From Spirochaetota bacterium (GTDB lineage Bacteria > Spirochaetota > Spirochaetia > Treponematales > Rectinemataceae), in contig JAKPBN010000133.1 of the NCBI GenBank assembly GCA_029778945.1, forward strand, positions 1 through 44,313: a DNA stretch of 44,313 nucleotides, given 5' to 3'. The notes beneath the pieces were generated by a model. That model saw only the letters and a program-made list of their open reading frames with translations, had not been told where the DNA came from and did not search any database. The first letter of the stretch is position 1, and each line of letters begins with the position of its first letter. Made by a program: the position numbers and the translations under genes. Below are positions 16,701 to 24,158 of the stretch, one piece after another.

Positions 16701-17547
16701 TGGATCCTCCGTGGTCTGGGCTAGCCTGGGTCTCTTCACGGGGGTCGTGGCGCACCTGGCTCACATAGTCATTGATATGCATCTTGTAGGACATGGGCAC
16801 CGTGGCCTCGTCGAAATGGATGGCTATGGCGGCCAGGTCCTTGCGCCCCTCCACATCCTCGTGGCGGACGATCTTGCCCTTGATCTCCAGGGTCTCCCGG
16901 GGCTCGTCCATGTCGAGGCGGATCATGCAGTCCTTGCCCACAAGGAATTTTGCGAGGCCCACGATGATGACCTTGACCCCGGAGAAGGAGACGTCCCGGA
17001 GGATGCACTTCCTGGGGACTCCCTGGACAAAGATGACCGAGTTCTTGGAGGTGATATTGACCTTGCGCATCACATCCGGGGTGAGGAGGATCCGGTCCTC
17101 CCGCCTCCGGGTGGAGTTGATGTTCGCCTCTAGGAGCTTGCCCAGGACGTCGATCAGGTCGTCCGGGGGGCGCTGGGTATACTCGAGGTTCATGAACTGG
17201 AGGTCCCCCCCGGCCTGGGTATAGGGGGAGAAGCCGGCGACCTTGGCGGTCACAAAAAAAGAGAGGGGGTCGGGCTTGCCCTCGATGCGGAAGCTAAACC
17301 GGAGGGAGACGGAATTGTTGGCCTTCTGGATCTTCTCGAGGAAGGCGGGCTTTGAGGAGGCGATGATCTTGGCCCCGGAAAAGGAGGTCGAGTAGACGAC
17401 ACAGGGCCACTGCTCCCCTACGCACTTGAGATATACCTGGCGGGGCTCGAAGCCTGTGGCCTTGATTATCTCCTTGGTAAGGGTGACATCGATGGTCTTG
17501 TAGGTCTCATACCATTTGGCGATTTGCTGGCTTGTAGTGATGGACAT
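16684..17547 (-). CDS. PilZ-domain c-di-GMP-binding protein with N-terminal extension
   Basis: 287 aa. The C-terminal half is a PilZ domain with the two c-di-GMP motifs: RRREDR (RxxxR type, about residue 147) and DVSFSG (DxSxxG) about 40 residues later. The first 140 residues form a separate beta-rich domain that resembles the PilZ-associated N-terminal domain of spirochaete proteins. Such proteins couple c-di-GMP to motility or surface behaviour. It starts at ATG 17547 behind a promoter with a very short leader and is translationally overlapped with the TPR gene. Confidence 0.85.
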   Translation of the reverse strand: MSITTSQQIAKWYETYKTIDVTLTKEIIKATGFEPRQVYLKCVGEQWPCVVYSTSFSGAKIIASSKPAFLEKIQKANNSVSLRFSFRIEGKPDPLSFFVTAKVAGFSPYTQAGGDLQFMNLEYTQRPPDDLIDVLGKLLEANINSTRRREDRILLTPDVMRKVNITSKNSVIFVQGVPRKCILRDVSFSGVKVIIVGLAKFLVGKDCMIRLDMDEPRETLEIKGKIVRHEDVEGRKDLAAIAIHFDEATVPMSYKMHINDYVSQVRHDPREETQASPDHGGSNGKQS

Positions 17548-17560
17548 AGGCCTAGGAACC

Positions 17561-17589
17561 ATAATAGGCCATCCCACCCGGTGTATCAA
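17561..17589 (-). promoter_or_regulatory. Promoter of the PilZ-TPR-phosphoesterase operon
   Basis: On the minus strand TTGATA (17589-17584), 17 nt, TATTAT (17566-17561), then 13 nt to the ATG at 17547. The predicted leader is about 6 nt and has no ribosome site. Confidence 0.65.
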
Positions 17590-17614
17590 GCCATGGGGGG
17601 GGCGGCCTTTAGGC

Positions 17615-18388
17615 TCAGTACTTCCAGGGAAAGATCATGTTCTTGAGGGTCCGGGGACCCAGGAGCTCCTTGTCCTCGGCCAGGACTTCTTCCCAGGGGA
17701 TCTCCGAGCGCTTGGCCCCGGGATGGGCCTCGAGCCAATCGTACTTGTAGAGCCTGAGCTTAAGGGCGTCGTCCAGGCCCAGGGCAAGGCCCGCAAAGCC
17801 CGGCACCAGGAGGGCCAGGACCACGGACAGGGCCAGGCCCAGGGCCGACCAGACCGAGACAAAAACGGAAAATAGCGCATTGTCAAAAAAGACAATGAAG
17901 CTTTTTCTCAGGTTTTTCCTGAAGCCGCCCCCCAGGCGGGCCCGGAGGGGCAGGTACCACTGGAGGCCCAGGAGGAAGAAAATGGAGCCCCAGAGGAGGA
18001 GTCCCGCGGCGGCGGCGTTGAGGATGCCCCCCCGGGAAAGGTAGAAGGGCAGGCCCACAGCCAGGGCCAGGAAGGCGAGGATGCCCATCAGGCTAAACTG
18101 GATGCCCGGAAGGAGGGCCTTTTTGAGGAGGGCCGGGATGTCCTTGAAGGAGATGGAGCCGTAGTCGGCCACTTCCTTGAGGGCATAGACCGAGAGGGAC
18201 CACCAGATCCCGGCCAGAAAGAGGAAGGGCGCCAGGCTGAGATAGAAGCCCAGGGGGCCCCCGCCCACGAGGCCAGGCACAAAGACCGCAAGGCCCAGGA
18301 GGGCCAAAAAGCCAAAATTGAGGAGGACGAGGCTAAAAAGGTGGTCCCAGCCGTCAAAAAAGGCTTTCTTGATAAAGAAGGAGAGCAT
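17615..18388 (-). CDS. Conserved polytopic membrane protein
   Basis: 257 aa with about five to six membrane helices, starting near residues 18-40, then 45-70, 95-120, 125-150 and 165-195. The soluble tail has KYDWLEAHPG and ends RTLKNMIFPWKY. I do not know its function. The N-terminal FIKKAFFDGWDHLFSLVLLN resembles a membrane-protein family I associate with spirochaetes. The ATG at 18388 lies 7 nt after a -10 box and has no Shine-Dalgarno sequence. Confidence 0.7.
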   Translation of the reverse strand: MLSFFIKKAFFDGWDHLFSLVLLNFGFLALLGLAVFVPGLVGGGPLGFYLSLAPFLFLAGIWWSLSVYALKEVADYGSISFKDIPALLKKALLPGIQFSLMGILAFLALAVGLPFYLSRGGILNAAAAGLLLWGSIFFLLGLQWYLPLRARLGGGFRKNLRKSFIVFFDNALFSVFVSVWSALGLALSVVLALLVPGFAGLALGLDDALKLRLYKYDWLEAHPGAKRSEIPWEEVLAEDKELLGPRTLKNMIFPWKY

Positions 18389-18395
18389 GGACTGC

Positions 18396-18424
18396 GGTAT
18401 AGCTTATCCTTGACAAGAACGCAA
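18396..18424 (-). promoter_or_regulatory. Promoter of the membrane-protein gene (overlaps a divergent promoter)
   Basis: On the minus strand TTGCGT (18424-18419), 17 nt, TATACC (18401-18396), 7 nt before the ATG. It interlocks with the plus-strand promoter at 18410-18439. Confidence 0.55.
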
Positions 18425-18439
18425 GCATCCTTCTATGGT
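18410..18439 (+). promoter_or_regulatory. Promoter of the fold-III decarboxylase gene
   Basis: Perfect TTGACA (18410-18415), 18 nt, TATGGT (18434-18439), followed by a leader of about 70 nt with GTGAGG 8 nt before the TTG start. Confidence 0.6.
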
Positions 18440-18514
18440 TTGCGTGAAGTCGTTCCAGTCATGACGGGCTCCTGCGCGGGCGACTATCCCCTTTCAAGAG
18501 AGTGAGGTACAGCG

Positions 18515-19693
18515 TTGGACGACCAGTACCATTTCCCGCTCGAGACCTTCATGAGCCGGGAGAAATTCGATCGGATCAAGCAGTTCTCGAAGGACCTCGA
18601 GACCCCCTGCCTCATCCTCGACCTCGATGTGATCAAGTCGAACTACGAGAGCCTGCGGACTAACCTTCCCTTCGCGAAGGTATTCTACGCGGTCAAGGCC
18701 AATCCCGAGGACGAGGTTGTGGCCTTGCTCCGGGACCTGGGCTCCAACTTCGACGTGGCCACCCGCTACGAGCTCGACCAGCTTCTCCGCCTCGGCGTTT
18801 CTCCGGACAGAATGAGCTTTGGCAACACGATCAAGAAAGAGAAGGATATAGCCTATTTCTATGAGAAGGGCGTCCGCCTCTTTGTGACCGACTCCCCCAT
18901 GGACCTGGACAAGATCTCCCGGGCCGCCCCGGGCTCCCGGGTCTTTATCCGCCTCCTCACCGAGGGCCTTGGTGCGGACTGGCCCCTCTCCCGCAAGTTC
19001 GGCTGCCACCCCGACCTGGCGCGCCAGCTCATCAAGATGGCCGTGCGCTTTGGCCTCGAGCCCTATGGGATCTCCTTCCACCCCGGCTCCCAGCAGCGGG
19101 ACGTGGGCCAGTGGTCCACCGCCCTGACCACCGTGGGCCAGCTCTTCCGCTGGGCCAAGGAGGAGGCGGGGGTGACCCTCAAGATGATCAACATGGGCGG
19201 CGGCTTCCCGGCCAACTACGTGGAGCCCACGGACTCGATCCAGCAGTACGCCGAGGACATCAAGCGCTTCCTGGACAACACCTTCAAGAGCGAGTGGCCC
19301 GAGGAGGTCATCATCGAGCCCGGCCGCTCCATGGCCGGAGACGCGGGCGTGATCGTCTCGGAGATTGTCAACATCGCCAAGAAGTCCGTCCATGACCGCT
19401 ATCCCTGGGTCTTCCTCGACATAGGAAAATTCGGGGGCCTCATCGAGACCCTGGACGAGGCGATCAAGTATCCCCTCTATTTCGAGGGCCAGGGCAAGCC
19501 CGTGTCCATCATCATCGCCGGCCCCACCTGCGACTCCATGGATATCCTCTACGAGAAGTGGACCTACACGATGCCCGAGAAGACGAAGATCGGCGAGAGG
19601 GTCTACATCCTGACCACCGGGGCCTATACAAAATCCTACTCCTCGATCTACTTCAATGGCTTCCCGCCCCTCGCCTCGCACATACTTAAATAG
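18515..19693 (+). CDS. Fold-III PLP-dependent ornithine/lysine-type decarboxylase
   Basis: 392 aa of the alanine-racemase-fold decarboxylase family. FYAVKANP holds the PLP Lys, SFHPGSQ and NMGGGFP follow, EPGRSMAGDAG binds the phosphate and GPTCDSMD supplies the active-site Cys/Asp. The length matches bacterial ornithine or lysine/ornithine decarboxylases rather than biosynthetic arginine decarboxylase. The product would be putrescine or cadaverine. The start is TTG at 18515, with GTGAGG upstream; an ATG 12 codons later is less likely. This is the second polyamine-type decarboxylase in the window. Confidence 0.9.
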   Translation: MDDQYHFPLETFMSREKFDRIKQFSKDLETPCLILDLDVIKSNYESLRTNLPFAKVFYAVKANPEDEVVALLRDLGSNFDVATRYELDQLLRLGVSPDRMSFGNTIKKEKDIAYFYEKGVRLFVTDSPMDLDKISRAAPGSRVFIRLLTEGLGADWPLSRKFGCHPDLARQLIKMAVRFGLEPYGISFHPGSQQRDVGQWSTALTTVGQLFRWAKEEAGVTLKMINMGGGFPANYVEPTDSIQQYAEDIKRFLDNTFKSEWPEEVIIEPGRSMAGDAGVIVSEIVNIAKKSVHDRYPWVFLDIGKFGGLIETLDEAIKYPLYFEGQGKPVSIIIAGPTCDSMDILYEKWTYTMPEKTKIGERVYILTTGAYTKSYSSIYFNGFPPLASHILK

Positions 19694-19725
19694 CGCCATT
19701 TCTGGGACCCCATAGCGCGGGTCCT

Positions 19726-19774
19726 GGCACAAAAAAACCGGATGGGCCAAGGGCCATCCGGTTTTTTTTGTGCC
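19726..19774. terminator. Strong bidirectional terminator
   Basis: GGCAC-A7-CCGGATGG, an 8-nt loop, CCATCCGG-T8-GTGCC: an 8-bp GC stem extended by A/T tracts and further complementary flanks. It serves the decarboxylase (plus) and RlpA (minus) genes, which converge here. Confidence 0.93.
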
Positions 19775-19875
19775 ACCCGCCGCGCTACGCAAGCCAGGAG
19801 AGTGAGGCCTGGTTTATCGCTGGTCGATGTGAAGAGGGGGAAGGCGTTTCTCGCGCGGTGGCGCGTTAGGCGATA

Positions 19876-20553
19876 CTATTTTGTCCAGACCAGCTGGAGG
19901 TCCCGGTAGCCCAGGGAGCGGAGGCGCTCGCGGAGGGCCTCGACTTGGGCGGCGGGGACGGAAGGGATCACCACCCTCGTGTAGGCCCGGGCCTGCTCCA
20001 GGACCGAGGGGATCCCCGAGAGCCGGAGACGGTCCTGGGTCGCCCGGGCATTGGCCCCATCCCGGAAGGAGGCCACCTGGATGCGGCAGCTCGAGCCCTG
20101 AAGGGCCTGGGGCGGGAGGGCCGGGGCCTTGGCCTGGGGCCCGGCGCCGGGAAGGCCATAGGCCGCCACCTCCTCGGGCAGAAGGACCCGGCAGTTGACC
20201 AGGGCCGTGCCGCTGACCCGCAGGCCCAGGACGGTGGCCGCGGCCTCGGAGAGGTCAAGGTCCCGGCCGGCCACAAAAGGCCCGCGGTCGTTTATCCTGA
20301 CCACGACGCTCGCCCCGGTGTCGGGATTGCTAACTAAAAGGAGGGTGCCAAAGGCGAGGGTCCTGTGGGCGGCCGTAAAGGCGTCCTTGTCATAGACCTC
20401 GCCGTTGGCCGTGAGCCTCCCGTGGAATTCCTGGCCGTACCAGGAGGCCAGGGCCTGAAAAAGGCGGACCTGGCCCTCCCCCGCCGCCTGGGCGCCCAGG
20501 GGCGGGGCCAGGGCCAGAAGGGCCAGGGCCAGCGCCAGGAGGACCGCCCTCAG
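19876..20553 (-). CDS. rlpA: RlpA-like septal ring lytic transglycosylase with SPOR domain
   Basis: About 225 aa. A hydrophobic signal sequence is followed by the RlpA double-psi barrel (about residues 35-125), with ASWYGQEFHGRLTANGE, TAAHRTLAFGT and VRINDRGPF; the His and Asp are the catalytic pair of active RlpA. A C-terminal SPOR-like domain (about 150-225, RIQVASFRDGANA) would bind denuded peptidoglycan at division sites. The start is uncertain: there is no ATG, GTG or TTG near the signal sequence. A CTG at 20553 that overlaps the aminotransferase stop (CTGA) is the best-placed candidate. Confidence 0.82.
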   Translation of the reverse strand: MRAVLLALALALLALAPPLGAQAAGEGQVRLFQALASWYGQEFHGRLTANGEVYDKDAFTAAHRTLAFGTLLLVSNPDTGASVVVRINDRGPFVAGRDLDLSEAAATVLGLRVSGTALVNCRVLLPEEVAAYGLPGAGPQAKAPALPPQALQGSSCRIQVASFRDGANARATQDRLRLSGIPSVLEQARAYTRVVIPSVPAAQVEALRERLRSLGYRDLQLVWTK

Positions 20554-21857
20554 CGGCTGAGCCAGGCCGCGGCCTCCACAATGGCCTTGTAGAGGCCCTC
20601 GATCGCCTCCTCCTCCACACTGGAGAAAGCGACCCGCAGGTACTTGTCCTGCATCGAGATGGTCCCGATGCCCTGGTCGAGGAGGCGGAGCCTCAGGGCC
20701 TCGGCGGAAATGCCCCGGCACTCAAAGCTCATGAAATAGCCGGAGTTGCAGGGCAGGGGAAGGAGGCTCGGAGGAAGCTTTGTGGATCCCAGGAAGGCCC
20801 TGACCCGGCGATACCGGCCTTCGAGGAGGCCCCGGAAGCGGAGCTTTTCCTCCGCCCGGCCCGGGGCGTCGAGGGCCTTGAGGAGGAGGTACTGGACCGG
20901 GGCCGAGGAGTTGGACACCGAGGAGCGGATGACTCCCATGAGCTTCTTGACCAAGGCATCGTGGGAGGCGGAGGAGAGGCCGGCCCCGGCAAAGGTCACA
21001 AAGCCCGTGCGGAAGCCCCAGACATAGTCCTCCTTGGTCGGACCGTCGGCCTTGACGGCGAGGATCCTCTCGTGGGCGTCGGCCAGGCGGGCAAAGAGGG
21101 ATTCCCCGAGGAGGCCCTCCTCGTACTGGAGGCCAAAGTAGGCGTCATCGGCCACGACAAGGAGGTCGGTGCCCTCCGAGGCGACCCGGCGGAGGGCGGC
21201 CACGATGGCCTCGGCCTCGGCCAGGGTGGGGGTATAGCCCGTGGGGTTGTTGGGGAAGTTGAGGATGGCGCAGGCCTTGCCCCTCCTGGCCCCGGCTTCC
21301 CGGAGGCCCTTTTCGAGGCCGGCGACATTGTAGCCCAGGCGGCCATCCTCGCCGGCCACGAAAATGGGATAGGTCAGGCCGGCGGCCATCTTCCTCTCCT
21401 CGACGATAAGGCGATAGTTGGGCCAATGGAGATCGGGCACGACCACGGTGTCTCCGGGCTCGAGGAAGAGGTCGGCCACATAGGAGATGGCCGCCGTCAG
21501 GCCGGGAACCACGACGGGCAGGGAAATGCTCTGGCCCGCGAGGCTGGGGTTCTTGGCCAGGATCTCGGCCTTCCAGCGCTTGCGCAGGGCGGGCACTCCG
21601 GCCGTGGGGGCATAGGCCACGGCCTCGGCGGGCCGCAGGGTAGGCAGGCCCTCCCGGATAGCCGAGAGGATCAGGGGCTCCCCGTCCTCGTAGGCCATGC
21701 CTATGGTCGCGTTGTAGACCTTGGCCTTTTCATCGGCCTCGGCGCTCTGGGAGAGGATTCCTTTGGGGAAATACATCCGCCGGCCCATATCGGAGAGGAG
21801 GCGGTCGGCCACGGAGCCTGCGAGGGCGGTGTTGAGTTCTTCTGCAAGGGAGTTCAT
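20550..21857 (-). CDS. PLP-dependent aminotransferase, class I/II
   Basis: 435 aa, fold-I aminotransferase. Visible are NFPNNPTGY, ADDAYFGL (Asp and Tyr contacting PLP), TKEDYVWGFRTGF with the probable Schiff-base Lys and substrate-binding Arg, and a C-terminal YLRVAFSS. The family includes aspartate and aromatic aminotransferases; the substrate is not determinable here. ATG 21857 begins MNSLAEELN and sits 8 nt after a -10 box; the open frame above it is not protein-like. Its end overlaps rlpA. Confidence 0.88.
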   Translation of the reverse strand: MNSLAEELNTALAGSVADRLLSDMGRRMYFPKGILSQSAEADEKAKVYNATIGMAYEDGEPLILSAIREGLPTLRPAEAVAYAPTAGVPALRKRWKAEILAKNPSLAGQSISLPVVVPGLTAAISYVADLFLEPGDTVVVPDLHWPNYRLIVEERKMAAGLTYPIFVAGEDGRLGYNVAGLEKGLREAGARRGKACAILNFPNNPTGYTPTLAEAEAIVAALRRVASEGTDLLVVADDAYFGLQYEEGLLGESLFARLADAHERILAVKADGPTKEDYVWGFRTGFVTFAGAGLSSASHDALVKKLMGVIRSSVSNSSAPVQYLLLKALDAPGRAEEKLRFRGLLEGRYRRVRAFLGSTKLPPSLLPLPCNSGYFMSFECRGISAEALRLRLLDQGIGTISMQDKYLRVAFSSVEEEAIEGLYKAIVEAAAWLSR

Positions 21858-21865
21858 GCCCTGAG

Positions 21866-21893
21866 GGTAAACGCTTGCCCGAAAGACTGTCAA
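21866..21893 (-). promoter_or_regulatory. Promoter of the aminotransferase-rlpA operon
   Basis: On the minus strand perfect TTGACA (21893-21888), 16 nt, TTTACC (21871-21866), then 8 nt to the ATG; a CAGGG lies too close to the ATG to act as a normal ribosome site. Confidence 0.55.
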
Positions 21894-21954
21894 CCTCCGC
21901 CCCTGGCGCCGGAGCCGGTGAAACGCTAGAATTCGGGGAGAAGAGAGGTGGAAG

Positions 21955-22260
21955 ATGCTCAGCAAGACCTATGCCAAGAACCGCAAGACCTGCAAGGTCA
22001 CCTTCAACATCCCCCCGGAGGCCACAAAGGGAGCCAAGGCGGTCACCCTCGTGGGAGACTTTAACAATTGGGATCATGCCCTCACCCCCCTCAAGGCCAA
22101 GGCCGATGGTTCCTGGGAGGTTTCCCTGAGCCTCGAGGCCGGGAGGGAATACCACTTTCGCTACCTCCTCGACGGGGAGGCCTGGGAAAACGACTGGAAC
22201 GCCGACAAATATGTCCCCTCCCCCTATGGGGACTCGGACAACTCCGTCGTCATCGTCTAG
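21955..22260 (+). CDS. Stand-alone CBM48 (isoamylase N-terminal-like) protein
   Basis: 101 aa, essentially one CBM48/AMPK-type glycogen-binding domain. VTLVGDFNNWDH, LEAGREYHFRYLLDG and ENDWNADKYVPSPYG carry the Trp and aromatic residues that contact alpha-glucan. No catalytic domain or signal peptide is present, so it is probably a small cytoplasmic protein that binds glycogen or a regulatory partner. GAGGTG lies before the ATG. A TAGAAT at 21927-21932 is a good -10 candidate, but I see no matching -35. Confidence 0.88.
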   Translation: MLSKTYAKNRKTCKVTFNIPPEATKGAKAVTLVGDFNNWDHALTPLKAKADGSWEVSLSLEAGREYHFRYLLDGEAWENDWNADKYVPSPYGDSDNSVVIV

Positions 22261-22269
22261 GCCCCTAGC

Positions 22270-22299
22270 TTGACATTGACGGGGCGAGGGGAGTTTAAT
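22270..22299 (+). promoter_or_regulatory. Strong promoter of the double FMN-binding-domain gene
   Basis: Perfect TTGACA (22270-22275), 18 nt, TTTAAT (22294-22299), then a leader of about 30 nt with GGAGG 7 nt before the ATG. A second TTGACG (22276) is adjacent. Confidence 0.75.
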
Positions 22300-22334
22300 C
22301 CTCCTGTTTCCATCAGCATTTCTGGAGGATTTAT

Positions 22335-23156
22335 ATGAAGAAGAGTCTCGCCCTCACCCTCATGTTCGCCATCGCCTTCGCCGGCCTCGCCTTTGGCCAG
22401 GTCAAGGCCAAGGACGGCGTGTACTTTGCCCAGGAGACCGCCTTTGCCAAGGATTCCGGCTGGAAGGACCAGGTTGTGGTCACCGTCACCGGCGACAAGA
22501 TCAGCTCCGTGGTCTGGAACGGCGTCTCCAACACCGGCATCGCCGACAAGCTCTGGGCCGTCGCCAATGGCGCCTACCCCATGGTCAAGTTCGGCAAGGC
22601 CAAGGCCGAGTGGGATGTCCAGGCCAAGGCGGTCGCCGACTACCTCGTGAAGACTCAGGACCCCTCCTTCAGCAAGTTCAAGGCCGACGGGACCACGGAC
22701 GCCATCTCCGGCGCCTCCATCCATGTGAAGGGCTTCTATGACCTGGTCAACAAGGCCCTCGCCTCCCCCGCCGTGCCCAAGGGCATCTACGCCAAGAGCG
22801 GCTGGTTCTTCAAGGCCCAGGATGACTTCGACGCCAAGACCGGCTGGAAGGATTCCGTCCTCATCACCGTGGTCAACGGCACCATCGTGGACGTCCTCTG
22901 GAACGGCACCAACAAGGACGCGAAGATGAAGTCCAAGCTGGTCGAGGCCATCGAGGGCCGCTACGGCATGGCCAAGGCCGCCAAGAAGGGCGAGTGGAAT
23001 GTCCAGGCCGCCGCGGTCCAGGATGCCATCCTCAAGGCCCAGGACCCCGCCAAGATCGCCCTCAAGGCCGATGGCACGAGCGACGCCATCTCCGGCGCCT
23101 CCATCCACGTCACCGCCGTCTACCTCGCCATGGACGCCCTCAAGGCCGCCCGCTAA
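22335..23156 (+). CDS. Secreted protein with two FMN-binding domains
   Basis: 273 aa. The signal peptide (residues 1 to about 21, ending LAFGQ) is followed by two tandem repeats of about 120 residues. Each repeat has GWKD (V/S), a short strand, VVWNG or VLWNG, K..WxVQA, and ends KADGTTDAISGASIHV or KADGTSDAISGASIHV. This matches the FMN-binding domain of NqrC/RnfG and extracellular electron-transfer flavoproteins, in which an ApbE-type transferase attaches FMN. The expected attachment residue is Ser in both copies. A strong promoter, a good ribosome site and very uniform codon choice suggest high expression. No ApbE gene is in the window. It is probably periplasmic or extracellular. Confidence 0.85.
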   Translation: MKKSLALTLMFAIAFAGLAFGQVKAKDGVYFAQETAFAKDSGWKDQVVVTVTGDKISSVVWNGVSNTGIADKLWAVANGAYPMVKFGKAKAEWDVQAKAVADYLVKTQDPSFSKFKADGTTDAISGASIHVKGFYDLVNKALASPAVPKGIYAKSGWFFKAQDDFDAKTGWKDSVLITVVNGTIVDVLWNGTNKDAKMKSKLVEAIEGRYGMAKAAKKGEWNVQAAAVQDAILKAQDPAKIALKADGTSDAISGASIHVTAVYLAMDALKAAR

Positions 23157-23175
23157 GGAAGAGGAAAGCTAGCAA

Positions 23176-23235
23176 GCCACAGAGGCACAGAGGCACAGAG
23201 GCACAATATGCCCCTGTACCTCTGTGGCAATTTTT
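23176..23235 (+). terminator. 8-bp repeat hairpin acting as terminator of the FMN-binding gene
   Basis: Three GCACAGAG/CACAGAGG units; the outer GCCACAGAGG (23176-23185) pairs perfectly with CCTCTGTGGC (23219-23228) and is followed by AATTTTTTT. The repeat design matches the element at 11390-11571. A repeat unit here appears to serve as a rho-independent terminator. Confidence 0.7.
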
Positions 23236-23252
23236 TTATGGAGGTACGCAGG

Positions 23253-23783
23253 ATGGTCCACAGCTTCGAAGGCAAGGCTCCCAGGGTCGAGGCCGCTGCC
23301 TTTATCGCCTGGAACGCCGATATCATCGGCGAGGTCAGCCTGGGCCAGGACGCCACAATCTGGGCCGGGGCCAGCCTGCGGGGGGACATAGCCCCCATCG
23401 TCGTGGGCCCGGAGACCAATATCCAGGAGGGGGCCATCCTCCATGTGGCTACTGATGTGCCCTGCGTCCTGGGCCGGGGAGTGACGGTAGGCCATGGGGC
23501 TATCGTCCACGCCGCGACGGTGGAGGACTATAGCCTGATAGGAATGGGGGCCATCATCCTCGACAGGGCGGTGATCGGCGCGGAATCCATAGTCGGGGCC
23601 GGGGCCCTCGTGACCCTGGGCAAGACCTTTCCCCCCCGCTCCATGATCATAGGCAGCCCGGCCAAGCTGGTCCGGGAGCTAAGGCCCGAGGAGATCGCGA
23701 ACCTCCATGACCATGCCCGGGAATATGTGGCCCAGGGCAAGAAGGCGCGCAAGGAAGGCTGCGAAAACCCGCCCAAGGCCTAG
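23253..23783 (+). CDS. Gamma-carbonic-anhydrase-like hexapeptide-repeat protein
   Basis: 176 aa, a left-handed beta-helix protein of the YrdA/PaaY/gamma-CA group. Hexapeptide turns run through residues about 15-140, and the three zinc His of the family are visible in AILHV, VGHGAI and IVHAA. Family members are carbonic anhydrases or thioesterase-like proteins, so activity is not certain. The ATG at 23253 has GGAGG 8 nt upstream; an ATG at 23238 lies in the T-run of the preceding terminator and is unlikely. Confidence 0.88.
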   Translation: MVHSFEGKAPRVEAAAFIAWNADIIGEVSLGQDATIWAGASLRGDIAPIVVGPETNIQEGAILHVATDVPCVLGRGVTVGHGAIVHAATVEDYSLIGMGAIILDRAVIGAESIVGAGALVTLGKTFPPRSMIIGSPAKLVRELRPEEIANLHDHAREYVAQGKKARKEGCENPPKA

Positions 23784-23818
23784 GCTCCCCGAGGCAGGCT
23801 GCCAGCCTAGCTTGGCCC

Positions 23819-23846
23819 TAAAGCCCGCCCGCCCTTCCTTCGATAA
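23819..23846 (+). promoter_or_regulatory. Candidate sigma-28 (flagellar) promoter
   Basis: TAAA (23819-23822), 16 nt, TTCGATAA (23839-23846), against the consensus TAAA-N15/16-GCCGATAA and with the same spacing as the flgM promoter in this window. It is 21 nt upstream of the 64-aa gene. Confidence 0.45.
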
Positions 23847-23867
23847 TAAGAGGGAAGGAGACCGCGC

Positions 23868-24062
23868 ATGAAACAGTACATGATCAAGAGCACGGGCCAG
23901 GATAGCTCTCTCGTCCAGCTCCTCCGCGAGGCCGAGGGGGGCTACCTCGTCCGCATCGTCCACCGCCACGAGGGCTGGGAGGAGGTCAAAGAGGATTTCC
24001 TATCCCGGGACCTCCTCGACACCTGCCTGCGGACTGGCTACATCGCCGAGCTTTCCGCCTAG
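23868..24062 (+). CDS. Small protein of unknown function (64 aa)
   Basis: A compact acidic/basic soluble protein with the pattern MKQYMIKSTGQ, LLREAEGGYLVRIV, GWEEVKEDFLSRDLLDTCLRTGYI. There is no signal peptide, membrane segment or known motif. A clear AAGGAG ribosome site, a possible sigma-28 promoter in front and a terminator behind make it a convincing single-gene unit. If the sigma-28 call is right, it belongs to the motility regulon. Confidence 0.7.
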   Translation: MKQYMIKSTGQDSSLVQLLREAEGGYLVRIVHRHEGWEEVKEDFLSRDLLDTCLRTGYIAELSA

Positions 24063-24076
24063 CTCAAGGGGCATGC

Positions 24077-24117
24077 AAAAAGACAGGGCCGTCCCTAAAG
24101 TGGGCGGCCCTTTTGCT
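24077..24117. terminator. Bidirectional terminator between the 64-aa gene and the atp operon
   Basis: AGGGCCGTCC (24085-24094) pairs with GGGCGGCCCT (24102-24111), with a G-T pair. T4 follows on the plus strand and A5 precedes (T-run on the minus strand), so it can end both converging transcripts. Confidence 0.85.
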
Positions 24118-24158
24118 TTGGATCCAGGCGAGAAAAGCTTGCCGTGGAACGCGAGGCC

